NCBI GenBank assembly: GCA_046262935.1
Contig: JBHELT010000012.1
Span: forward strand, 1-43,884
Reading direction: 5' to 3'
Source: JBHELT01 sp046262935
GTDB taxonomy: Bacteria; Actinomycetota; CADDZG01; JAHWKV01
Length of the DNA stretch: 43,884 nt
Under the pieces are notes generated by a model that saw only the letters and a list, made by a program, of their open reading frames with translations, ran no database searches and had not been told where the DNA came from. The translations under genes were made by a program, and so were the position numbers. Positions 26,862 through 35,979 of the stretch are shown piece after piece. Position 1 is the stretch's first letter. Each line of letters begins with the position of its first letter.

Positions 26862-28060
26862 TGAACTTTCATCGCCGCGCCATGATGAAGCCTTATAGCC
26901 AGCTCGTATGCCTCGGTCATCTTCTCGGCGATCCTTCTTGGGGCAAGGTTCGACTCCACCCATGCCCTTGCGTCGATCCCCATCTGACTTGCACGGCCGG
27001 GATCCGCTAGCAGTTCGATCAGCCTTGCGCTCCATCCATCGATATCTTCAGGCTCCACCAGATATCCGGTGACTCCAGGCTGGACGATGCTCGACAAACC
27101 ATTGACCTTGGATGCGATGACCGGCCTTGCATATGAAGACCCCTCGGCCGCTACATAACCGAAACTCTCAGAGCGCGAAGGCACAACGACGATCGTGGCC
27201 TTGGGCATCTGCTGAGACACAGCGTCGTCCTGCCATCCATCAACGAACTCGATCGAAGAAGCAACTCCAAGATCGCCAGCGAGACTCTTCAACCAGTCCT
27301 CATATGAGTCATGGCCCCCGGCCGCGGTGTCTCTTCCAACGAATACGAACCTCGCCGCGGGGAACCTTTTGACTACTGCGGGCACCGCTCTGATGATCGA
27401 TTCAGGGTTCTTGCGCGGTTCGAACCGCCCAGCGAAAACGATACGAGGGGCCCCCGCAGGCGGGGGCCCCGGATCCTGCGGGATAGCAACAGGTGCAGGG
27501 ATAACCGCGGTTTTCGACCGGTCGATCCCCAACCTTTCCGAAACCATCGCGAGATGTGTTTCGGGTGCATGACAAACATCGATCTTGTTTACGGTGAACG
27601 TTTCGAGTGCTGACGCCCATTTCGCATCACGGGGACCCACCGACATGTTGGGGAACAATTGAAACGACATCGAATGAAGCCGCATCGCCGAAGGTATCGG
27701 CTTATGCCTTAAGAAGAAATAACCTTCGGCCTTCCAGTTTGGAAACTCAACTACATCGAAGCCATGGGCTTGCTGAAGTTCCTTGAATCCACGCCAAACG
27801 CTGAAGGACAAGGACAAGAACTCGTAGGTATAGACAAGTCCCGTCAAACTACCAACAGCGCGCGGCTGCAACAAAGGACGGCGGTGAACTTCGATGCCAT
27901 CGATAGTCTTGTCCGAAGCGCCAACGCCCGGAGCAACAGACAAGACGTGAACTTCGTGCCCGATCCCTGCAAGACCGTGGCCAAGCATCCAGGTGTAGGT
28001 CCCTATGCCTCCCCAGCCGGTCTCAGGTGGGTACTCTTGCGAGACCAGCAGGATCTTCAT
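26858..28060 (-). CDS. Glycosyltransferase family 4 protein
   Basis: A 400-residue GT-B glycosyltransferase. ATG 28060 overlaps the stop of the upstream methyltransferase by four bases (ATGA) and gives the typical start KILLVSQEYPPETGWGGIG. The C-terminal domain has VFAGRFEPRKNP and a SRSESFGYVAAEGSSYARP segment containing the EX7E-type donor motif. It is distinct from the other GT4 in the operon and is expected to add a different sugar or linkage. The donor cannot be predicted. Confidence 0.92.
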   Translation of the reverse strand: MKILLVSQEYPPETGWGGIGTYTWMLGHGLAGIGHEVHVLSVAPGVGASDKTIDGIEVHRRPLLQPRAVGSLTGLVYTYEFLSLSFSVWRGFKELQQAHGFDVVEFPNWKAEGYFFLRHKPIPSAMRLHSMSFQLFPNMSVGPRDAKWASALETFTVNKIDVCHAPETHLAMVSERLGIDRSKTAVIPAPVAIPQDPGPPPAGAPRIVFAGRFEPRKNPESIIRAVPAVVKRFPAARFVFVGRDTAAGGHDSYEDWLKSLAGDLGVASSIEFVDGWQDDAVSQQMPKATIVVVPSRSESFGYVAAEGSSYARPVIASKVNGLSSIVQPGVTGYLVEPEDIDGWSARLIELLADPGRASQMGIDARAWVESNLAPRRIAEKMTEAYELAIRLHHGAAMKVQ

Positions 28061-29058
28061 CCCGGAACTCTGGCGATGGCCCTTAGGTTCTCGCCAACCC
28101 CTAACCACTCCTCGATCCTAGCGGCGATGTCGATAGGGGGCTTCAACAAGGTGCGTTTGAAGGGCTGGTCCTTAAGCGAAGGCGGCATCTCTTCTTTGAT
28201 CTCTCCACCGGCCGACTCCGGAGCAGCGCGCCTTACCTTTCGCGAAAACCCGATCAGACGATTGAAGACCGCCGTGCCTCCAACGAGATACGCGTAATAG
28301 TCAGGGATGAGTCCATCCCAAAGCAAAACAACGCTCTTGATGGAAACTGTCTCGAGGCCGGCCATCTCGAATGCTTTGGCAAGAGTCTGTTTCGTGAACA
28401 GATGGATGTGCTGTCCGGGTCGCCATCCGACCCAGTTGTCTCCCGAGACTCTGCGCGGTATCGAGTCCCAGTGCGGAAGTTCCATGAATATGAAGCCACC
28501 CGGTTTGACCGCACTCTTCGCCTTCGTAAGCGCGTCGGTAACATCGGTGAAGTGCTCGATGACGTGTATCAACGACAAGACATCGAAGTTCGATCCAGCC
28601 GGACTCAGATCGTCTATGCCGGCCACGATCCCTTTCAAACCCAATCCTTTGACGAAGTCGATGGCGGAGGGTACAGGTTCAACTACCGTTGGGTCCCAAC
28701 CCCGCTCTTTAGCTACCTGGGCGAACGTGCCAACGCCGCCGCCTACATCGATCAACCGCCCTGGCTCGGTGAACTTCTCGAGCCACTGGAGCCTTAGCGT
28801 GCAGCAATGCCGCTCGTATGCGATGTTTTCGGGAGCGGTGTAATCGAAAGTTCCGTCTAGTTCGTCACCCCACGTCTCACCCAGGTGGTATCCGTCCGCA
28901 TAGACCAAACTGGGATCTCGCACCGCAGTGATCCGCACGGTCCCACAGCTGTCACAACGCACAACATCGATGTCGCGGACCTGCGACACCTTCTTGGAGT
29001 CTGCCGAGCCGCAAACCCCGCAAGACAGTACCTGTATCCAACCTTCTCGATCGATCAC
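28057..29058 (-). CDS. Zinc-ribbon class I SAM methyltransferase
   Basis: A 333-residue protein with an N-terminal four-cysteine zinc-binding module (Cys13, 16, 35, 38). A SAM domain begins near 100 (LIDVGGGVGTFA), with an HVIEHF post-motif II and an ELPHWDSIPRR segment. The GTG start at 29058 has AGAGGA seven bases upstream. It is a clear paralogue of 31195-32190, sharing domain order and the WVGWRPGQHI/WLGWWPGQHI motif. Such proteins methylate sugars or glycan ends; it is shorter than NovU/TylC3 C-methyltransferases, so the exact reaction is open. Confidence 0.88.
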   Translation of the reverse strand: MIDREGWIQVLSCGVCGSADSKKVSQVRDIDVVRCDSCGTVRITAVRDPSLVYADGYHLGETWGDELDGTFDYTAPENIAYERHCCTLRLQWLEKFTEPGRLIDVGGGVGTFAQVAKERGWDPTVVEPVPSAIDFVKGLGLKGIVAGIDDLSPAGSNFDVLSLIHVIEHFTDVTDALTKAKSAVKPGGFIFMELPHWDSIPRRVSGDNWVGWRPGQHIHLFTKQTLAKAFEMAGLETVSIKSVVLLWDGLIPDYYAYLVGGTAVFNRLIGFSRKVRRAAPESAGGEIKEEMPPSLKDQPFKRTLLKPPIDIAARIEEWLGVGENLRAIARVPG

Positions 29059-29074
29059 GCCTCAATCCTCTCAC

Positions 29075-30016
29075 TTAGCGTTTGGTCGCGTTGATCAATA
29101 TCCCTTCGAAAAGGATGAGTTTGGCCGCGCGCGCTGCAGCATTGCGCCAAGTCTGCCGCGGGATGGCCCCCAAGACCGACTCCATGACCATCAAGTAACG
29201 AAGGTAGGCCCTGCTCAATCGTGGCCGAGGATGCCCACGCAGGGCGCGTCTTACTTTGCGAGGCAGCTTGAGAGGCACCCTGATATCTGCAAAGCCGGCA
29301 TCCCTGAGCGCAACAACGATCTCGCGGTATGTGTATTCCTTTAGATGCATGCACTCGGGTTCGGTTTTGCCGAAAACGCGCGAGAGGTCAAGGGGGCCGT
29401 ACAACCGATGTGGCGTGACGAATGAATAAGAACCTCCTGGACGCAATATGTCGATGGCCCCCTTGAAGTGCTCGACGATGTCATCGGGATGCAGATGCTC
29501 GATCACCTGATCCGATATCACTGCGTCGAAAGATGATGCCTCTTCGAATCGACCCAGATGGATGCCATCTGTCGTGCCCCAGGTCAGATTGGGATGATGC
29601 TCCGCGAGCATCTCACCGCGCTGCCTGGTCACTTCGGTACCCTTGCACGCATAACCTTGCGTCGCGAGAAATCTGATCAATTCTCCCCGGCCCGAACCGA
29701 CCTCATATACCGAGCGCGGCGGGGAGCCGATCATGAATAGCCAATCGCCAAATTGAAATTCATCAGGGGCGCGGTTTGCTGTCTCGATAACCTTGTTCAT
29801 CCAGTCGAGTTCGCGGTAAAGGCGTGTGTACGCTTCTTCGAACACTGCCCATCGGTCCTCGGGCGTCGATGCTTTCAATTCATCGGTGAGTTGGCGCTCC
29901 AAGTCCCAATGCTCCAGCACCATCTCTTCAGTCACAACGGCTGACTCGGGGATATGGAAGAAAGCCCGATAGCGTTTGACCAGCTGGGGACCTCGCGGTT
30001 CTTGTGATGAGCTCAT
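29075..30016 (-). CDS. Class I SAM methyltransferase
   Basis: A 313-residue methyltransferase without the Cys module of its neighbours. An N-terminal helical segment of about 95 residues precedes motif I (VYEVGSGRGELIRFLA near 103-118), and DQVIEHLHPDD marks the end of the core strand 4. The C-terminal ~80 residues are strongly basic. It probably modifies a sugar of the polysaccharide or its carrier-linked form. It is separated from the next gene by 16 bases. No clear ribosome site is seen at ATG 30016, so translational coupling with the upstream gene is less obvious here. Confidence 0.85.
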   Translation of the reverse strand: MSSSQEPRGPQLVKRYRAFFHIPESAVVTEEMVLEHWDLERQLTDELKASTPEDRWAVFEEAYTRLYRELDWMNKVIETANRAPDEFQFGDWLFMIGSPPRSVYEVGSGRGELIRFLATQGYACKGTEVTRQRGEMLAEHHPNLTWGTTDGIHLGRFEEASSFDAVISDQVIEHLHPDDIVEHFKGAIDILRPGGSYSFVTPHRLYGPLDLSRVFGKTEPECMHLKEYTYREIVVALRDAGFADIRVPLKLPRKVRRALRGHPRPRLSRAYLRYLMVMESVLGAIPRQTWRNAAARAAKLILFEGILINATKR

Positions 30017-30077
30017 GGGTTCGCAGATTGTTGCAGAACGAACCTTCGGGAGGAACTACCCTGGCTCGGTCCCGCCT

Positions 30078-31190
30078 CTAGTCTCTGCCGGAGGGCTCCG
30101 CGGTCCCTGGCGTTTCGGCCGTCCCGACTGGACGCGCTTCGTAGCCCCCTGTGGGGTGCCCCTCCGAACTGCCAGGAGGCGCGGTCACCGACGGAAGCAA
30201 TGGTTCGACCCCTGGGGCACGCCCGAGCAACTTCCGAAGCGTCCAAACAAGATGCTGCAACCATGCGGTAATGCGTGAACCGAACATCGTGCCAACGACT
30301 GATCTGACAAGCAAACTGCGCACACGTTTTCCGACGAACGGTGACGTGATCAGCCCTCGGTCGCTTCTGACCATCTCGAAGAAGCAGCGCCTGGCTTCGG
30401 GTACATCGTTTCGCCACCAAGCAAGGACTCCTCGCTCATGCAGCAGACGGGCTCGTAGAACGACCTCGGCCCTTTGCCTACGGTTTTGCGGAAGAGTTGC
30501 GATGAAGTCTTCGCGCAGTTTCCTTTCGAGAGCGTAAGTGTCGGGGGGCCTCCACTGGGCGACGTGTCGCCGATACTCGAGAACTATCTCTGGGATAAGA
30601 GCGATAGGGCCCTTCTCGGCCACGCGGAACCACAGGTATTGGTCTTCATGAGGAATCACTCTTCCGACATCTCTTTCCATCGGCCATCCGCCCAGATCGC
30701 GCAGCAAGCGCGTCCTGAACATCGTGGAACCAGGGGATGCCGGGAATCCGAACATGACTTGGTCTGCCATATCGAGCACTCTGAACCGACGAGGAAAATC
30801 CGATCGCCTCTTTTGGCCCTTGTCGTTGAAATGCATCATCGCCCCAACCGCGGCAACGGCCTCTTCATGTTGATCGAGCGCTGCCTCCAAGCGGATAAGC
30901 CCCTTCGGAGCAAGATGGTCGTCGTCATCCAAGAACACAACGAGTCCACCTTTCGCATCGTCGAGACCGCGATTTCGCGCCGCAGACCGTTCTGAACCCG
31001 ATTCAAGGGCGACCGCACTTACTCGCGGGTCACTAAGCTCTTTCAGCCAAGCCGCGGTTCCGTCGGTGCAGGCATCCATGACGACCGTGAGCGACCAATC
31101 GCCTTCTTGATGAAGGACGCTGCCAACGGCTTCTTTCAGGTATTCGAGACGATTATGAGTTGGGATGACAACACTTATCCCTTGGGTCAT
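30078..31190 (-). CDS. Glycosyltransferase family 2 protein with C-terminal extension
   Basis: A 370-residue GT-A enzyme: ISVVIPTHNRLEYL at the N-terminus, ARNRG near 71-75, DDDD at 88-91, and a HEDQYLWFR motif about 190 that supplies the catalytic acidic residues. After about residue 240 comes a basic helical region and a Pro/Gly/Ser/Thr-rich tail of about 45 residues that is probably disordered. It adds a sugar to the repeat unit. It starts four bases after the stop of the upstream methyltransferase. Confidence 0.9.
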   Translation of the reverse strand: MTQGISVVIPTHNRLEYLKEAVGSVLHQEGDWSLTVVMDACTDGTAAWLKELSDPRVSAVALESGSERSAARNRGLDDAKGGLVVFLDDDDHLAPKGLIRLEAALDQHEEAVAAVGAMMHFNDKGQKRRSDFPRRFRVLDMADQVMFGFPASPGSTMFRTRLLRDLGGWPMERDVGRVIPHEDQYLWFRVAEKGPIALIPEIVLEYRRHVAQWRPPDTYALERKLREDFIATLPQNRRQRAEVVLRARLLHERGVLAWWRNDVPEARRCFFEMVRSDRGLITSPFVGKRVRSLLVRSVVGTMFGSRITAWLQHLVWTLRKLLGRAPGVEPLLPSVTAPPGSSEGHPTGGYEARPVGTAETPGTAEPSGRD

Positions 31191-31194
31191 AGCA

Positions 31195-32190
31195 TCAGGC
31201 TTTGCGGGCGATCACTTGAAGAGTCTCGCCGAGTCCCGTCATCTCTTCTAAGCGGGCGATCCCTTCCAGCGGCCACGTAAGCCAGCGGCGACTGAGAGGT
31301 TGGTCTCTTAATGCGGGTGCCCCCACTTGGCCGCCCTTCGCCGAACCGCCGTTCGTCGAAACTTCGCCACCGAAAAGCCTTCGCTTTATCGACATCGCGG
31401 TCCTGAAGGCAGGTGCGAGCCCAAGGATGTAGGCATAGTGATCCAGAAACAAGCCATCGAAATAAAGAACCATCGTTCTCACATCGAGGACCTCAAAGCC
31501 GGCTCGGCGAACCAGGTCGGCGATGGTGTCGGTCGTCCAATAGTAGATGTGCTGGCCCGGCCACCATCCGAGCCAATCGCTTTGCTTCACGCGCCTACAC
31601 ATCGCGTTGTAGTGCGGCACTTCGATCATGATGTGACCGCCGGGCCTCATAACGGCGCCTGCCTTTTGCAGTGCTTCGCGCGAGCGAGGCAGATGCTCAA
31701 GAACATGCATCATCGTGATCGCATCGAAGCGCTGCTTGGGTTCAACGTCTTCGATGCCGCCTTTGATGGTCGGGATACCGCGCTGCTTAGCGTAATCAAC
31801 GGCTTCGTCGATGGGTTCGAGGTTCGTCGCGTCCCAGCCCCGTTCGATAGCAAGTGCCGTAAGCGTCCCTATCCCCCCCCCAACATCAAGCAGATCGCCT
31901 GGAGGTTGGATGAACTTCTCGAGCTTTGCCAATCTTCGTGAGTTGTTCAAGACCTCATGCTCAAGGCTCATCGGGGCGGTGTAGTCGAATGGGTGCAGAT
32001 CGCCGTCGCCGCGGTGATAGCCCTCGACGTAAACGACGTCCGGGGCTAGTACGCGTGCAGCCCTCAGCGTTTCACATCTTTGGCATTCGAGGATGTCCAT
32101 GCCTTGAACGTTAACGATCAAGCGGGAGTCGACCGAGTCGCAAGATCCGCAGCGCTCTACGTCGAGCCAGTGAGTTGTTTCTTCGATCAC
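31195..32190 (-). CDS. Zinc-ribbon class I SAM methyltransferase (paralogue)
   Basis: A 331-residue protein. GTG 32190 is chosen because it overlaps the kinase stop by four bases (GTGA); the frame extends upstream only into the kinase gene. The N-terminal Cys14, 17, 36, 39 form the zinc module. Motif I is LLDVGGGIGTLTALA (about 100-114), and HVLEHL follows strand 4. It matches the 28057-29058 gene product in order and length, so this operon carries two diverged copies that may methylate different positions. The substrate is inferred from context only. Confidence 0.88.
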   Translation of the reverse strand: MIEETTHWLDVERCGSCDSVDSRLIVNVQGMDILECQRCETLRAARVLAPDVVYVEGYHRGDGDLHPFDYTAPMSLEHEVLNNSRRLAKLEKFIQPPGDLLDVGGGIGTLTALAIERGWDATNLEPIDEAVDYAKQRGIPTIKGGIEDVEPKQRFDAITMMHVLEHLPRSREALQKAGAVMRPGGHIMIEVPHYNAMCRRVKQSDWLGWWPGQHIYYWTTDTIADLVRRAGFEVLDVRTMVLYFDGLFLDHYAYILGLAPAFRTAMSIKRRLFGGEVSTNGGSAKGGQVGAPALRDQPLSRRWLTWPLEGIARLEEMTGLGETLQVIARKA

Positions 32191-33869
32191 TTCTGGAGAG
32201 TATCCACAACCTTCGACCATGTCGAGTCGCCGTCTTTCACGTCGATCTCGGGCTCGTATTGCGTGTAGTCCTTCTCGGCCTTGGTTCCAACGAACACCAA
32301 TCCGATGACTTTTCCGCCCGTGCGACGGATCTGTTCCGCAGCCCGCAAGACGGCCTGTTTGCGCGTGACGCCCATCTGCATAACAAGGACAACTCCATCG
32401 GCTGCCGCCGCAAGGGTAGACACTTCTGCCGCGCCTAGCACCGGTGGCGCATCGATCAGCATGGTTTGAGGTTGAACGCCTACGACCTTAGAGACCCTTG
32501 CCTCCTCGCCATCGCTTTCTGGTTTGGCGCCGCTGCCGTTTTCATCGTTGCGAGGTCGGCTCGAAGGCGAACGCCGCACCGAAAGAAGGTCAAGGGCGCG
32601 CGGCAGGTCGACACGGTGAAGCAGTTGGTCTGGTCTTGGATCGGGCGTGCCGCTCGGAAGAACGTAGAGGTTTTGACTGACTTCCTTGGTGACGTCGAGC
32701 GAATCGGCCTCACCCTTCAATGTGTCGGCGAACCCGGGCATCGGGTCGACCGAAAAGTAGTGGTGAAGACGTGGCTTGCGAAGATCCGCAGACACCAATA
32801 GCGCGCTTCGGCCGGCCTCTGCGAAGGCAACACCGAGATTGGCTGTGGTGGAGGTCTTGCCCTCCCCCATGCCGGGACTAGTGAAAACGAGTTTGCGTTT
32901 CGCGGGTGAAGTTGCCGACTCGATGTTCACCCTCAATGTTCTGAAGGCCTCGGCCGCGGCCGAGTACGGTTCCTCTCGGCTCACCACATAGCCCTGCTCT
33001 CTGCGAGCGACGAACGGGATCATGCCGAGTGTTTCCATCCCAAGTGCTTTCTCGATCTCTTCTTTGTTGCGGATGGTGTCGGTCATCGAATCGAGCAAGA
33101 GCGAAAGACCAAGAGCCAAAGGCAAGCCGATGATGAATCCGAGTACGCCAGTTCTGAGTGGGTTTGAAGTCGACTCAGCGTCGGCGACTCGAGAGTGCTC
33201 GATGATCTCACCAACTCCGCTGTCCTTTAGTCCTATCTGGTCGGACAGGTCTTGACGCTTCGTCTCTAGGTCCGAGATAAGGGACCGAACATGGTCACGC
33301 TGAGCCTCGATAACCGGATAACTCGGTGAAGATGGGTCGGTCGAATGAAGCAATGATTCATATTGTCCAAGGATCGCAACTTGCCTCGTTAGGCGTTCCG
33401 ATGCCTGAGCGATCTTCGAAGCGGCATCTTTGATTGACGCTTCGCGACGGTCCTGGATGTATTCCTCGGGAAATCCGTTGGCTAGAGCAGTCGCCAGCTT
33501 CGCGTCCGGTGCAGTCACTTCGATGAATAGCACCGAGCTTTGAGGGACCGGAGCGATCAGCACTTTCTTTAGCAAGTCCTGCGCTTCGATCTTCAGGTGC
33601 AGGCGAGCGATCACTCGTGTGGCAACTGACTCGCTCTTCAGGTGTTCCGCTTCAGTTTGGATGTCCTTTTGGAACTTATAGGTGTCGTTCAACACGTGCG
33701 TGGCACCGGCGCCTTGATCGAGCAGGGCGACCTCCAAACGAGCGTGCGCCTTGTACTCAGGGGCCTGCCTGATGGCCAGGACTACGGCGGTCGAGCTGGT
33801 AAGCGCCACCACGGCCAGGGCGAGCAGCAACCTCTGCCGCAAGATCCCTAGATAGTCCCTGATGGTCAT
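32187..33869 (-). CDS. Chain-length determinant / BY-kinase fusion (Wzz-Wzc type)
   Basis: A 560-residue polysaccharide co-polymerase fused to a bacterial tyrosine kinase. Two membrane helices (about 12-33 and 239-260) flank an extracytoplasmic Wzz domain with coiled-coil tendency. The kinase domain has Walker A (SPGMGEGKTS, 331-340), Walker A' (ALLVSADLRKP near 356-366) and Walker B (MLIDAPP near 483). An unusual polar, Arg/Ser/Glu-rich insertion of about 35 residues precedes Walker B. The C-terminus has only two tyrosines (DYTQYEPE), not the Tyr-rich cluster of Wzc or CapB. It should control polymer length and export. It is the second gene of the operon, 43 bases after the 612-residue surface protein. 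Confidence 0.92.
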   Translation of the reverse strand: MTIRDYLGILRQRLLLALAVVALTSSTAVVLAIRQAPEYKAHARLEVALLDQGAGATHVLNDTYKFQKDIQTEAEHLKSESVATRVIARLHLKIEAQDLLKKVLIAPVPQSSVLFIEVTAPDAKLATALANGFPEEYIQDRREASIKDAASKIAQASERLTRQVAILGQYESLLHSTDPSSPSYPVIEAQRDHVRSLISDLETKRQDLSDQIGLKDSGVGEIIEHSRVADAESTSNPLRTGVLGFIIGLPLALGLSLLLDSMTDTIRNKEEIEKALGMETLGMIPFVARREQGYVVSREEPYSAAAEAFRTLRVNIESATSPAKRKLVFTSPGMGEGKTSTTANLGVAFAEAGRSALLVSADLRKPRLHHYFSVDPMPGFADTLKGEADSLDVTKEVSQNLYVLPSGTPDPRPDQLLHRVDLPRALDLLSVRRSPSSRPRNDENGSGAKPESDGEEARVSKVVGVQPQTMLIDAPPVLGAAEVSTLAAAADGVVLVMQMGVTRKQAVLRAAEQIRRTGGKVIGLVFVGTKAEKDYTQYEPEIDVKDGDSTWSKVVDTLQK

Positions 33870-33912
33870 CTTCTTGTCCTTAGTCCTTTAAGTGGTCAGT
33901 AGTTGTGATCGA

Positions 33913-35751
33913 TCAGCGTTTGATCGTGGCCCGCCTGCGCCTAGTCGCCGCCTCGCCGATGGAGGCGAGGAGGACGAGAAGACCGAACATGATCCCAAGG
34001 GGCCCGGTCGTGAAGCCCGAAAGTGAAGGTGCGGCCCCTGCAGTTGTGTCCCAGATCTGCACGGTGAACGGATCCGTTGCGTCGGTGATGTTCCCGTCGG
34101 TGTAGTCAGCGTCGACGATGGCAAACTTCACCGAACCGCCATCTGCCTTATAGCTCAGGTCGTAGTGGTGATCGCCTGCGCATCCAACTGATCCATCCGA
34201 TGCTTTCCAACCCGCCAGGCCGCCGTCGACCCTTAAGTGCAGGTACGGTGGGATCGGATCTACGGACCAAGACGGATCGACCGGCGTATTTGCGCAAAGG
34301 GCGTCTGCCTGATTCCCAGTGTTGGTGTAGTAGTACTTGCCGCTGGTCTTGAACAGGTATTCGTGGCCCTTGGTCAAGGGGAAGTCGGTCCCAGATGAGT
34401 CATCCACCTTGACCACCACGGTCCCAACTAGGACCGGCGGAAGGTTTTTGAGAGTGTCGTGGGTTGCAGCAGTTGCGGTTGCGACTGCATCGCCAGCTGT
34501 TCCACCGGCGCCCCCGGCCGCACTTAGTGCGGTTGAAGTTACCGTGTCGATGGCTCCTGACGCATTCGCAGTTGCCGTGACGATCTGATCCTGTGCTTGC
34601 TGGGCAAGAGAGCCAGCGGTACCTATGGCGTCATAGGCGGCACCGGTTGCATCATCGACGGTTCCCGTTGGCGGGTTTATCCCGCTGGCGGCGGTGAGCG
34701 CCTTGCCGATCAGTTCGTCGGCGGTCGGCGGGTTATCAGCATCGATCCCAAGCAGACTTTTGATGGCTGCCTTGATCTGGGTGATCAGATCACCCAATGC
34801 TTTAGTCAGATCCCTGATCTTCGACTCCACCGCTGAGGTTGCCGTTGTAGTTGCGTCATCGACCTCTTTCTGCGGGTCAACCGTGGGGACCGAGCTTGGG
34901 TCCGCTGTGGGGACCGAGCTTGGGTCAACCGTGGGGACCGAGCTTGGGTCCACTGTGGGGACCGAGCTTGGGTCCGCCGTGGGGACGGCCCTTTTGACTC
35001 GTGCGATCGCGTCCTCGGGCGTCGGTTGGTCGTCCAAGCCCAAAAGACCAAGGATCGTCGACTTGATAGTCCCAGCCGTTTCGATCGCAAAGGCGACCTG
35101 CGTTTGGATGGACTCTTGCAGCGAATCCAACAGGGTGACCACGGGCCCGGCCGATAGGTCAGGGTCCCCGCCGTCAGTAGGCGTCGGAGACGCCTGCGGG
35201 CTAGGTGATGAAGTTGGGCTGGGCGATGCTGTTTCCGAAGGAGTAGGCGAGGGTTGGGGTGACGCGGTCCCAGCGCTAGATGTTGAAGAGTCGCTTGAGG
35301 CGGGGGCAGGAGAGGCCGCGGGCTGGCTCGAACCGCTACTGCGAGAGCCTTTCGGGCGGGTGGCTTTGGCAGCCACGTCGTGGGCCTTGGAACGCGCTTT
35401 TGCGCCGGGGGCGGCCGAAACCTGGACACCGACGCTGCCAGATGAAGACGCCTTCGCGGGAGCGGCAGCCACCAGGCTCTTCAGAAAATCGAGTGCCGCC
35501 GAGTCCTGATCGAGAGCAGGTGACTGCGTGCTTGATCCTGCCGAGTTCCCATCGCTTGCCGAGGAACCACCGGTATCAGAAGAGTCGGACTGCCATGAGG
35601 CACCCGCCGACTCAGAAAGGGCGTTCTTGTGAGCGATAGAAGCTACCGCTACCGAAGAGCCGCCCAGAAACACGGCGATCGCCGCAAAAACCTTGAATGC
35701 CACCGTTGTCTTGCTTGAGAAACGGCCAAATGGCCCAGAACGTCCACCCAT
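33913..35751 (-). CDS. Membrane-anchored surface protein heading the polysaccharide operon
   Basis: A 612-residue protein with an N-terminal signal segment (hydrophobic about 17-38) and a long Ser/Ala/Pro-rich region. It has an array of DPSSVPT[VA] octapeptides (about 256-293) and helical segments. A C-terminal domain around 455-575 matches the repeat of the 1436-residue protein: ADALC, DLRVDGG, a Trp, GC and DHHYDL in the same order. The end has one helix followed by RRRR, so it is anchored with the domain outside. ATG 35751 has GTAAGGGGGGA five bases upstream and an ECF-like promoter at 35779-35807. No family was recognised. As the first operon gene it may link the polysaccharide to the cell surface. 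Confidence 0.85.
   Translation of the reverse strand: MGGRSGPFGRFSSKTTVAFKVFAAIAVFLGGSSVAVASIAHKNALSESAGASWQSDSSDTGGSSASDGNSAGSSTQSPALDQDSAALDFLKSLVAAAPAKASSSGSVGVQVSAAPGAKARSKAHDVAAKATRPKGSRSSGSSQPAASPAPASSDSSTSSAGTASPQPSPTPSETASPSPTSSPSPQASPTPTDGGDPDLSAGPVVTLLDSLQESIQTQVAFAIETAGTIKSTILGLLGLDDQPTPEDAIARVKRAVPTADPSSVPTVDPSSVPTVDPSSVPTADPSSVPTVDPQKEVDDATTTATSAVESKIRDLTKALGDLITQIKAAIKSLLGIDADNPPTADELIGKALTAASGINPPTGTVDDATGAAYDAIGTAGSLAQQAQDQIVTATANASGAIDTVTSTALSAAGGAGGTAGDAVATATAATHDTLKNLPPVLVGTVVVKVDDSSGTDFPLTKGHEYLFKTSGKYYYTNTGNQADALCANTPVDPSWSVDPIPPYLHLRVDGGLAGWKASDGSVGCAGDHHYDLSYKADGGSVKFAIVDADYTDGNITDATDPFTVQIWDTTAGAAPSLSGFTTGPLGIMFGLLVLLASIGEAATRRRRATIKR
34874..34986. repeat. 24-bp tandem repeats coding the DPSSVPT octapeptide array
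   Basis: Units start at 34874, 34898, 34922, 34946 and 34970 (the last incomplete) and share GTGGGGACCGAGCTT. Differences lie mainly in bases 5-10 of each unit. Read on the minus strand they encode DPSSVPTV/A. The near identity at DNA level points to recent expansion and likely length variation between strains. Confidence 0.95.
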
Positions 35752-35778
35752 ATTGATCCCCCCTTACTTACAAGGGGA

Positions 35779-35807
35779 ATAACGAGTGTTAAAAGCACTT
35801 CGTTACG
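35779..35807 (-). promoter_or_regulatory. ECF-type promoter of the polysaccharide operon
   Basis: On the minus strand CGTAAC (35807-35802) is followed after exactly 17 bases by CGTTAT (35784-35779), placing a start point about 20 bases before the ATG at 35751. The same -35 element and spacing occur at 41551 and 41226. It resembles the GTAAC/CGT promoters used by BldN-type sigma factors as I recall them from the literature; the assignment is inference. Confidence 0.7.
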
Positions 35808-35979
35808 CTGAATCGGAACTTTCTACGCCGTCTGACTTAAGTATTGATTCCACGGCGATTAAAGTCGAATGGGGCAGACCCAAATGATCGGTGGCCGCCA
35901 AATCTGAGGCTGGAGGATACTTTGTCATGTTCTTTTCTCGCCGAATTGCGTTTGTAAATGCCATGTAATTACCCTCACA

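Noticed and set aside
34694..35509. 271-codon plus-strand open frame with GTELGST repeats
   Set aside because: It is the complement of the DPSSVPT repeat region; the minus-strand frame has a signal peptide, anchor and ribosome site and is the real gene.
35760..35777. CCCCTT/AAGGGG hairpin that could hide the ribosome site of the 612-aa gene
   Set aside because: If the promoter at 35779-35807 is real, transcription starts at about 35772, inside the hairpin, so the 5' arm is not transcribed and the structure cannot form in the RNA.
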